Of a stretch of DNA of 6,020 nucleotides, positions 1 to 4,993 are shown piece after piece (the stretch's first letter is position 1; each line of letters begins with the position of its first letter). The DNA lies in contig JALAHE010000308.1 of the NCBI GenBank assembly GCA_022712075.1, positions 1 to 6,020 on the forward strand, given 5' to 3'. The notes beneath the pieces were generated by a model. It did not search any database. It was given only the letters and a program-made list of their open reading frames with translations, and was not told the origin of the DNA. The translations under genes were made by a program, and so were the position numbers. This stretch comes from Galactobacter sp. Its GTDB lineage: Bacteria; Actinomycetota; Actinomycetes; Actinomycetales; Micrococcaceae.

Positions 1-12
1 CGATGCACCGTG

Positions 13-43
13 CCGCCCCCAGCGGAACCACCCAGCGCGGATC
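13..43. promoter_or_regulatory. Candidate ClgR/PopR-type operator upstream of the clpP pair
   Basis: Positions 13-28 read CCGCCCCCAGCGGAAC, an interrupted inverted repeat (CCGC, five bases, GCGG) followed by GAAC. The same element, 15 of 16 bases identical, lies upstream of the XRE regulator at 1918-1933. A second partial copy, CCCAGCG, starts at 31, thirteen bases after the first CCCAGCG at 18. The core CGC-Y-NNN-R-GCG resembles the ClgR box known from corynebacteria. The element lies about 80 bases before the clpP ATG, an upstream activator position. No good -10 hexamer is visible between it and the gene; TGGACT at 87-92 is the best weak candidate. Binding is inferred, not shown. The rest of 1-98 holds no gene that I can support. 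Confidence 0.5.
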
Positions 44-98
44 CGCCGCCAGCCGCGCGCCGTTCCCGCGGCCACCGCTCCGGGGCTGGACTTGGTGC

Positions 99-743
99 AT
101 GAACCAGAACCAGACCCCGCCGCAGGCCCTCGATGCCCAGATCGCCGCCGGACTGCTCGGCCGCCGCATCATCCTGCTTGACCGCGCCCTCGAGGACGAC
201 AACGTTTCGACCATCTGCTCGCAGCTACTCCTCCTCTCCCAAGAGGACGCCGCCGCGGACATCGTCCTCGCGATCAATTCGCCGGGCGGCTCCGTCCCCG
301 GCATGCTCGCGATCGCCGACCTCATGGAACTCATCCCCAACGACGTCCGCACCCTCGCGCTCGGCATGGCCTACTCGGCAGGCCAGTTCCTGCTCTCCGC
401 CGGCACGCCGGGCAAGCGCTTCGCCCTCCCGCACGCGACCGTCCTGCTCCACCAGGGCTCGGCGGGCTTCGGCGGCTCCGCGGTCGACATCGCCCTGCAA
501 GCCGAGCACCTGCGCACCACGCGAGACACGGTCCTCGGGATCATCGCGCGGCACACGGGCCAGCCCCTGGAGCGCGTCACCGCCGACTCGCAGCGCGACC
601 GCATCTGGGACGCCTCCGGCGCCCTCGAGTACGGCTTCATCGATGAGGTGGTGCGCGACGTCGCGTCGGTCCTGAACACGAAGCGGAGGGTTGGTTTGGC
701 CGGCAGTTCCGCGACGGCCGCGGGGCAGGGGAGCCTGCGATGA
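99..743 (+). CDS. clpP: ATP-dependent Clp protease proteolytic subunit ClpP, catalytically intact
   Basis: A 214-residue ClpP-family serine peptidase (S14), the usual length for the family. ClpP forms a double-ring chamber in the cytoplasm that degrades proteins fed in by ClpX or ClpC ATPases. The catalytic triad is intact at canonical spacing: Ser93 in GMAYSAGQ, His118 in LLHQG, and Asp167 in the QRD of SQRDRIW. The oxyanion loop INSPGGS (residues 60-65) is also intact. The Pro usually following HQ is replaced by Gly120. The ATG at 99 is preferred: it puts about 18 residues before the core, and GGGGCTGGA lies 8 bases upstream. An in-frame ATG at 3 would add 32 residues unlike any ClpP and would run through the candidate operator. 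The stop overlaps the next gene's start in ATGA, so the two are almost certainly co-translated. The pairing with a second subunit and a nearby XRE regulator recalls clpP3-clpP4 of Streptomyces. Confidence 0.93.
   Translation: MNQNQTPPQALDAQIAAGLLGRRIILLDRALEDDNVSTICSQLLLLSQEDAAADIVLAINSPGGSVPGMLAIADLMELIPNDVRTLALGMAYSAGQFLLSAGTPGKRFALPHATVLLHQGSAGFGGSAVDIALQAEHLRTTRDTVLGIIARHTGQPLERVTADSQRDRIWDASGALEYGFIDEVVRDVASVLNTKRRVGLAGSSATAAGQGSLR
727..733 (+). promoter_or_regulatory. Shine-Dalgarno of the second clpP-like gene, inside the first
   Basis: AGGGGAG lies 6 bases before the ATG at 740, within the last codons of the upstream clpP. With the ATGA stop/start overlap this fixes the start of the second subunit and points to translational coupling, which would favour balanced amounts of the two subunits. 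Confidence 0.7.
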
Positions 744-1339
744 GCACGTATGTGGTGCCCCATGTGGTGGAGCGGACAGCGAACGGTTCCGAGCGCGTCA
801 CCGACGTGTTCTCTCGCCTGGTCTCCGAGCGCATCGTCTACATCGGCACGCCGGTGGACGACGACGTGGCGAACTCGGTGATCGCGCAGCTGCTGCACCT
901 GGAGAGCGTGTCTCCGCAGGCGCCCATCGACCTCGTGCTTAACGCCGCGGGCGGGGCGGAGTCCGCGGTGCTCGCGGTGCACGACACCCTGCGCTACGTC
1001 CGGTCCCCGGTCGCCGCGACGGTGGTGGGGCAGGTCTCCGGTGCCGCCGCGCTCTTGCTGGCCTCGGCGGAACCCGGGCGCCGGCTCCTGCTTCCCCACG
1101 CGCGTGTGGTGCTGCACCAGCCGGTCGCCGAGGCCCGCGGCGCCATCCCGGACCTGATCCCGGAGGCCGAGGAGATCGAGCGCGTGCGTTCAGTGGTGGA
1201 GGGCCTGCTGGCCGGGTACACGGGGCGCGGCGTTCAGGCGCTCCGGGCCGACACGGACCGGGCGCTGGTGCTTCCCGGCGCCGATGCCGTGGCTTACGGC
1301 GTGGCGGACGAGGTGATCGAGACCCGGCGCGCGGCCTGA
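740..1339 (+). CDS. ClpP-family subunit with degenerate active site (ClpR-like)
   Basis: A 199-residue ClpP-fold protein with a ClpP2-type N-terminus (YVVPHVVERT, then RLVSERIVYIGTPVDDDVANSVIAQLLHLES). Aligned without gaps to the neighbouring ClpP or to E. coli ClpP, the triad positions become Gly101 (normally Ser, in GQVSGAA), His126 (kept, VLHQP) and Ala175 (normally Asp, in TDRALVLPG). The offset is constant across all three positions and the downstream YG, so the losses are not a gap artefact. The oxyanion loop NSPGG is changed to NAAGG (residues 68-72). Ser100 and Asp173 lie nearby but off-register. The reading frame is clean and codon use matches its neighbour, so this is a maintained gene and not a decaying one. 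By analogy with cyanobacterial and plastid ClpR, I infer a structural or regulatory partner in a mixed ring with the active ClpP. Loss of peptidase activity is inferred from residues only. Confidence 0.88.
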   Translation: MSTYVVPHVVERTANGSERVTDVFSRLVSERIVYIGTPVDDDVANSVIAQLLHLESVSPQAPIDLVLNAAGGAESAVLAVHDTLRYVRSPVAATVVGQVSGAAALLLASAEPGRRLLLPHARVVLHQPVAEARGAIPDLIPEAEEIERVRSVVEGLLAGYTGRGVQALRADTDRALVLPGADAVAYGVADEVIETRRAA

Positions 1340-1347
1340 GGTGGCTT

Positions 1348-1376
1348 GACCGCCCGCGCGCTCGGCGCGGGCGGTC
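1348..1376. terminator. Hairpin between convergent genes
   Basis: A perfect 12-bp stem (arms 1348-1359 and 1365-1376, GACCGCCCGCGC and its complement) with the 5-base loop GCTCG starts 9 bases after the stop of the ClpR-like gene. There is no T-tract, as is common for actinobacterial hairpin terminators. Being symmetrical, it could also stop transcripts of the convergent regulator, whose stop is about 64 bases away. Confidence 0.7.
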
Positions 1377-1439
1377 GCGGCCCGCCGCGGCGCGGGGGCG
1401 GATACCGGAGGGGCGTGACTGTCGGGCGTGAAGGGACGC

Positions 1440-1874
1440 TCAGGCGGCGAGCAGGAAGGCCTCGCCGGCGCCGCCCCACGGGGTGGCGGCCGGGTCCGCG
1501 GAGCCGAGCGGATGCTCGAGCAGCGGGTCGGTGCCCGCCGCAGAGGGGCCGAGCGCGACGCCCGGCAGCGCATCGCCGCGCCGTACGGCCGCCGCGAGCG
1601 AGAACAGCTCCGCCTCCCTGGCCGCCCGGCGCAGGCGAGCGGCGGCCCGGAAGCCAAGCTCCGCGGTGTCCAGCCCCAAGGCCCCCGCCACGGCGTCGAG
1701 CATCTCGGAGGAGGGGTCCTTGAGGCCACGCTCAAGCTCGGAGAGGTACTGCGGCGAGACGCCGGCATCGCCCGCCACGTCGACGAGGCGGCGGCCGAGC
1801 TCGTGGCGCTGGTCCCGCAGGGCCTCGCCGACGGCCTCGCGCCACAGGGGTGGGGTGTGCTTGCTCGCGTCCAT
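1440..1874 (-). CDS. XRE-family regulator of ClgR/PopR type with C-terminal LLAA degron
   Basis: A 144-residue DNA-binding protein. An XRE/HTH_3 domain spans about residues 14-73; its recognition region VSPQYLSELERGLKDPSSEML (39-59) closely resembles ClgR proteins, which activate clp genes in actinobacteria. The rest (74-144) is Ala/Gly/Pro-rich with no recognised domain. The protein ends EAFLLAA, like an ssrA tag. In Streptomyces lividans PopR, the activator of clpP3-clpP4, the last two alanines are needed for degradation by ClpP. The gene converges on the clpP pair, and both share an upstream element, so I infer that it activates them and itself. The start at 1874 has no Shine-Dalgarno, but TAGCCT ends 6 bases upstream, which fits a leaderless mRNA. 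The symbol is left blank because clgR and popR cannot be separated here. Confidence 0.87.
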   Translation of the reverse strand: MDASKHTPPLWREAVGEALRDQRHELGRRLVDVAGDAGVSPQYLSELERGLKDPSSEMLDAVAGALGLDTAELGFRAAARLRRAAREAELFSLAAAVRRGDALPGVALGPSAAGTDPLLEHPLGSADPAATPWGGAGEAFLLAA

Positions 1875-1880
1875 GCGGCG

Positions 1881-1886
1881 AGGCTA
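1881..1886 (-). promoter_or_regulatory. Candidate -10 for a leaderless regulator transcript
   Basis: On the minus strand TAGCCT (TAnnnT pattern) is followed by CGCCGC and then the regulator's ATG. This 6-base spacing is what a leaderless actinobacterial transcript starting at the A of ATG would show. No Shine-Dalgarno sequence is present. No good -35 is visible, in keeping with activator dependence. Confidence 0.45.
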
Positions 1887-1917
1887 GCGCCGCGCGCCCC
1901 GGGGGAGGGAGGCCGCT

Positions 1918-1950
1918 CCGCTCCCAGCGGAACGGGCCCAACGGAACGGG
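1918..1950. promoter_or_regulatory. Candidate autoregulatory operator with 14-base tandem repeat
   Basis: CCGCTCCCAGCGGAAC at 1918-1933 matches 15 of 16 bases with the element upstream of clpP at 13-28 and contains the same CCGC-N5-GCGG inverted repeat. It overlaps a tandem direct repeat of 14 bases: CCCAGCGGAACGGG (1923-1936) and CCCAACGGAACGGG (1937-1950), differing at one base. The array lies about 45-76 bases upstream of the regulator's ATG, a position suited to an activator. I read it as the binding site of the adjacent XRE regulator; this is inference. Confidence 0.55.
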
Positions 1951-1998
1951 CAATGCGGACCCGGCCGGGCGCCGTCGTGCGTTCTGGCCCTGCCACCC

Positions 1999-2058
1999 AA
2001 AAAGTTTGCGTGCCGTGCGCCGTGAAGCGGCCGTCCTTCACGGCGCACGGCACGCAAA
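1999..2058 (-). terminator. Intrinsic terminator of the amidohydrolase gene
   Basis: A perfect 23-bp stem (arms 2005-2027 and 2036-2058) has an 8-base loop. On the minus strand the second arm is followed by C and then five Ts (2003 down to 1999). It begins about 20 bases after the amidohydrolase stop. The T-tract exists only in the minus direction, so this terminator insulates the regulator gene from read-through of the hydrolase. Confidence 0.88.
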
Positions 2059-2077
2059 GTCTGCGCCCGGCGAGCGG

Positions 2078-3631
2078 CTAGGGCACCGCCGGGGCCTCGG
2101 GGGAGTGCACCACGCTTCCGCCCACCACGGTGTGGGTGATCTCGATCCCCGGCAGGGCCTGGATCCCGGCGGCCACCGGATCCGCGGCCAGCACGCACAG
2201 ATCGGCGAGCATCCCCACGCGCAGCACACCCTTTGCGTCCTCGGCATGGTCCTGCCAGGCGCCGGCGGTCGTCACGGTGTGAAGCAGCAGCTCGGCGCGC
2301 GCGGCCGCGTCCTCGGCCGGGCCCATCCAGCGGTCGGCGGCGGCCAGCGTGGCGCGCCAATCGGGCGCCACGACCGGGGCGTCGGAGGTGAGCGCCAGGC
2401 GGATCCCGGCCTCCAGCACCTCGGCGAGGGGCCACGCCCGCGCGGCGGCCTCGGCGCCCACCGCGCCGGCGAGCCACTCAGCCGTGGTCTCGGAGATGAC
2501 GGGCTGCGTGTTGAAGCCGGCGCCGAGCCGGCCCAGCTCCCGGACTGCCGCGGCGGAGGCCAGGTCCCCATGGATGACGTAGTGGCGCAGCGCCGCCACC
2601 GAGCCCGGATCGGCTGAATCCAGCTCGCCGAGCGCGGCGGCGAGCTCGTCGAGGGTTCGGTCTCCCGTCGCGTGGACGGCCACCTGCAGGCCGCGCGCGT
2701 GGGCCGCCGCGATCATGGCGCGCAGCGCCTCGGCCGCCTCCGCCGTGGTCGCCGCCTCGACGAGCAGGCCGCCCGAGCCGCCCTCGGGGTAGCAGCCGTG
2801 GATCCACGCGTTGCGGGCCGGCGGGATGCCGTCGGCGAAGACCTTGACGCCGAGCACGCGCCAGAACGCGGCGGGGTCCTCGGCCGCGGCACCGGCCCCG
2901 ACGGGCCCGCCCACCGTCTCCTGGAGCCCCGCCAAACCGGCCTCGAACGCCTCCGCCGTTGACGCGCCGTCGAGCAGCCCAAACAGCGCCAGCGCGGAGA
3001 CGCGCGCCGTGAGCTCGCCCGCCTCGGCGAGCGCGCGGTAGGCGCGCAGGGTGGCGGTGCCGAAGACGCCGGTGGGGCCGTCGTCCTCGCCCGGGCCGAG
3101 GCCCGGCTCGGTGTAGCTCGTGATGCCGAGCGAGGCGGCGATGCGCTGGGTGCGCAGGATCGCTGAGCGCAGCTCGGCCTCGGAGTTGACCAGGCGCGGC
3201 TGGGCGCCGTGGTTCTCGCCCTCCAGGCCCGACGCCGCGGGGCTGCTCGTTTCGCTGGACTGCGCGTTCGCTTCGGAATGGCCGGAATCTTGCGGCAGTT
3301 CTGGAGCGATCGGGCCGTCGGGGGAGTCTGCGGCCAGTGCGGCCGCCTCACCCCCGGCCGCCGGGGCGCCAAAGAGCGTGGCGGGCCAGAGCGCGCCGAG
3401 CCAGGCGCCGTGCAGATGCGAGTCGTTGATGCCGGGCAGGACGCAGGTGCCGTCCAGCTCGATGACCCGGGTCTGCGGCCCGATCCATGTGGCCGCCGCC
3501 TCGGAAGACCCCACCGCGACGATCCGCTCCCCGGCGACGGCGAGCGCGCTCGCCACCGTTCCCGCGGCGTCGAGGGTGCGGATGACGCCGCCGCGCAGGA
3601 CGAGGTCGGCGGGCTGGGAGGGGGTGCTCAC
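2078..3631 (-). CDS. Amidohydrolase family 3 protein (YtcJ-like metal-dependent hydrolase)
   Basis: A 517-residue predicted cytoplasmic metal-dependent hydrolase. The N-terminal beta-sandwich part (DLVLRGGVIRTLD, GERIVAVG) leads into the metal motif LPGINDSHLHG (His72, His74). Later landmarks are Lys263 in GVKVFADG, His320 in VAVHATGDRT, His354 in VIHGD and Asp417 in LTSDAPV, all in TIM-barrel amidohydrolase order, followed by the C-terminal strand motif GVLRVGMLADLCVLAADP. Substrates of this family (N-substituted formamides, amides, cyclic amides) cannot be predicted here. The GTG at 3631 is chosen because AGGAG lies 7 bases upstream; a longer frame to 3688 adds a poorly supported 19 residues. 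Residues about 88-147 are low-complexity, and the DGH-N segment that usually follows HxH in YtcJ proteins is not visible. The gene is transcribed divergently from the dehydrogenase and ends at its own terminator. Confidence 0.88.
   Translation of the reverse strand: MSTPSQPADLVLRGGVIRTLDAAGTVASALAVAGERIVAVGSSEAAATWIGPQTRVIELDGTCVLPGINDSHLHGAWLGALWPATLFGAPAAGGEAAALAADSPDGPIAPELPQDSGHSEANAQSSETSSPAASGLEGENHGAQPRLVNSEAELRSAILRTQRIAASLGITSYTEPGLGPGEDDGPTGVFGTATLRAYRALAEAGELTARVSALALFGLLDGASTAEAFEAGLAGLQETVGGPVGAGAAAEDPAAFWRVLGVKVFADGIPPARNAWIHGCYPEGGSGGLLVEAATTAEAAEALRAMIAAAHARGLQVAVHATGDRTLDELAAALGELDSADPGSVAALRHYVIHGDLASAAAVRELGRLGAGFNTQPVISETTAEWLAGAVGAEAAARAWPLAEVLEAGIRLALTSDAPVVAPDWRATLAAADRWMGPAEDAAARAELLLHTVTTAGAWQDHAEDAKGVLRVGMLADLCVLAADPVAAGIQALPGIEITHTVVGGSVVHSPEAPAVP
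3191..3370 (-). other. Low-complexity segment inside the amidohydrolase
   Basis: Residues about 88-147 are rich in Ala, Ser, Glu, Gly and Pro (for example SEANAQSSETSSPAASGLEG) and have no predicted secondary-structure pattern or family motif. The DNA here, especially about 3240-3310, is visibly less GC-rich than the flanking codons (TTTCGCTGG, TTCGCTTCGGAATGG). The frame stays open. It may be an inserted flexible loop that replaces a family segment. Confidence 0.55.
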
Positions 3632-3638
3632 GGGAGGT

Positions 3639-3643
3639 CTCCT
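3639..3643 (-). promoter_or_regulatory. Shine-Dalgarno that sets the amidohydrolase GTG start
   Basis: AGGAG on the minus strand is followed by the 7 bases ACCTCCC and then the GTG at 3631. No comparable site precedes the ATG at 3688, so this site decides the start. Confidence 0.8.
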
Positions 3644-3673
3644 GGGGTGGGTTTCGATTTGCGTCAACATCTG

Positions 3674-3704
3674 TAGACTAACCCACACCGGTGGCCCACG
3701 TCAC
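3674..3704. promoter_or_regulatory. Divergent promoter with overlapping symmetrical -10 elements
   Basis: The plus strand has TAGACT at 3674-3679 and the minus strand has TAGTCT at 3680-3675. Both fit TAnnnT and overlap in the near-palindrome TAGACTA, the least GC-rich spot between the two genes. For the minus-strand hydrolase, GTGACG (3704-3699) is a fair -35 at an 18-base spacing. For the plus-strand dehydrogenase, the upstream -35 is weak. Predicted leaders are about 35-40 and 60 bases, and each contains a good Shine-Dalgarno sequence. No start site has been mapped. Confidence 0.5.
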
Positions 3705-3747
3705 ACCTTCGGGCCGCCGAACAACCCGCACCATCTAAGGAGCTTCC

Positions 3748-4854
3748 ATGGCCCTGCCCACCTCCACCGAGGCCGCCGTCCTCGTCGAGTTCAACGCCGA
3801 TGTGCAGCTGCAGGAGCTCCGGCTTCCCACCGAGCTTGAGCCGGGCGCCGTGCTCGTCGAGATCGTCAACGCCACGCTGTGCGGCACCGACGTTGAAATC
3901 TGGCAGGGCAAGATGCCCATGCCGGAGATGCTCCCCATGGTCCTGGGCCACGAGATGATCGGCCGGATCATCGGCGTGGGAGCGGGGGCCAAGGACGTCC
4001 TGGGCCGCGAGCTGCAGGCGGGCCAGCGCATCGGCTGGTCCGAGTCCACGTGCGGCGAGTGCCACGCCTGCCGCGTGGAGCGCCGCCCCGTCGGCTGCTC
4101 CTCGCGCGGCTACGGCTTCCTCCAGCGCTCCGACCGCTTCCCCTTCTCCACCGCTGGCCTCGCACGCCACGCCTACGTCACCCCGCGCGCCGAGAAGCTC
4201 CTGCTCCCCGAAGCGATCGACCCGCGCATCGCCTCGATGGCCGGCTGCGCTGCCAAGACCGTGCTGCGCGCCTTCGACCGCGCCGGCGGCATCCGCGTGG
4301 GCGAGGACGTCGTGATCCAGGGCTCCGGCGCCCTCGGCATCTTCGCCACGGCCGTGGCCCGCCTGTCCGGCGCGGGCAAGGTCATCACGGTCGGCGCCCC
4401 CGAAGAGCGCCTCGCCATGGCCCGCGACTTCGGCGCCGACCTCACGGTGGGCCTGGAGGGCGGCTCCGAGGCGCGCGTGGGCGCGGTGCTCGAGGCCACC
4501 CACGGCCGCGGCGCCGCCAAGGTCTTCGACTTCGCCGGCGCCCCCGGCGTGGGCACCGAGGGCGTGCACATGACCGGCGCGCGCGGCACCTTCGTGGTGG
4601 TCGGCTCCACGGGCCCCGTCCCGAACGAGCTAGTCCTCGGCGAAATCATGGGCAAGGAGATGGCGATCGTCGGCTCCCTCAACGGCGACGTCTCCGACTA
4701 CCACCACTCCATCGAGTTCTTCACCTCCTTCGCCAACGCCATGCCCTGGGAGCGCCTCTTCACCCCGGCCGTCCCGCTCGCCGGCGCCTCCGACGCCGTG
4801 CGCTCCATGGCCGCGCTGGACACCATCAAGGCCGTCGTCGACCCCTCGCTCTGA
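3748..4854 (+). CDS. Zinc-dependent medium-chain alcohol dehydrogenase
   Basis: A 368-residue medium-chain dehydrogenase/reductase, normal length, that oxidises an alcohol or polyol with NAD(P). Catalytic zinc ligands are visible as Cys45 (LCGTDVEIW), His68-Glu69 (GHE) and Cys167 (GCAAKT). The structural zinc lobe is CGECHACRVERRPVGC (Cys102, 105, 108, 117), with eight residues before the last Cys where seven are usual. The Rossmann nucleotide motif is GSGALG (residues 192-197) and the N-terminal part is a GroES-like domain. AAGGAG at 3737-3742, five bases before the ATG, sets the start. It is divergent from the amidohydrolase and followed by a strong hairpin, so the gene may be transcribed alone. 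The substrate is unknown; sorbitol, threonine or other secondary-alcohol dehydrogenases of the same superfamily are possible. Confidence 0.92.
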   Translation: MALPTSTEAAVLVEFNADVQLQELRLPTELEPGAVLVEIVNATLCGTDVEIWQGKMPMPEMLPMVLGHEMIGRIIGVGAGAKDVLGRELQAGQRIGWSESTCGECHACRVERRPVGCSSRGYGFLQRSDRFPFSTAGLARHAYVTPRAEKLLLPEAIDPRIASMAGCAAKTVLRAFDRAGGIRVGEDVVIQGSGALGIFATAVARLSGAGKVITVGAPEERLAMARDFGADLTVGLEGGSEARVGAVLEATHGRGAAKVFDFAGAPGVGTEGVHMTGARGTFVVVGSTGPVPNELVLGEIMGKEMAIVGSLNGDVSDYHHSIEFFTSFANAMPWERLFTPAVPLAGASDAVRSMAALDTIKAVVDPSL

Positions 4855-4887
4855 GCGCCCCGCCGGGTGCCGCCCACGGCGGCGCTG

Positions 4888-4926
4888 AGGCACGACGGCG
4901 GGTGGTCACTACCCGCCGTCGTGCCT
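4888..4926 (+). terminator. Hairpin after the alcohol dehydrogenase gene
   Basis: A perfect 16-bp stem (arms 4888-4903 and 4911-4926, AGGCACGACGGCGGGT and its complement) with a 7-base loop GGTCACT begins 33 bases after the stop. Only two Ts follow, so termination may be partial or rely on hairpin stability. It separates the dehydrogenase from the aldo/keto reductase 67 bases further on. Confidence 0.75.
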
Positions 4927-4993
4927 TGGACCCAGCCGGGCCGGCGCCGGCGGCTCGCCGCCACGCGGCACTCCCCACAACAAAGGACACCCC

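Noticed and set aside
3..98. Extended N-terminus of ClpP from an ATG at 3
   Set aside because: The added 32 residues are Arg/Pro/Ala-rich and unlike ClpP, and the stretch holds the candidate operator; the ATG at 99 gives normal length.
740..1339. Intact Ser100/His126/Asp173 triad in the second ClpP-like protein
   Set aside because: Ser100 is one residue and Asp173 two residues out of register with the adjacent ClpP and E. coli ClpP in a gap-free alignment; the true positions are Gly101 and Ala175.
1428..2081. Plus-strand open frame across the regulator and its terminator region
   Set aside because: It is antisense to the HTH gene, runs through the operator and the 23-bp hairpin, and its sequence is a compositional artefact.
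3632..3688. Longer amidohydrolase starting at the ATG at 3688
   Set aside because: There is no ribosome-binding site, the extension would cover the predicted promoter and leader, and the GTG at 3631 has AGGAG at good spacing.
3664..4569. Minus-strand frame opposite the alcohol dehydrogenase
   Set aside because: His/Gly/Ala-rich shadow of a gene with clear zinc and Rossmann motifs on the plus strand.
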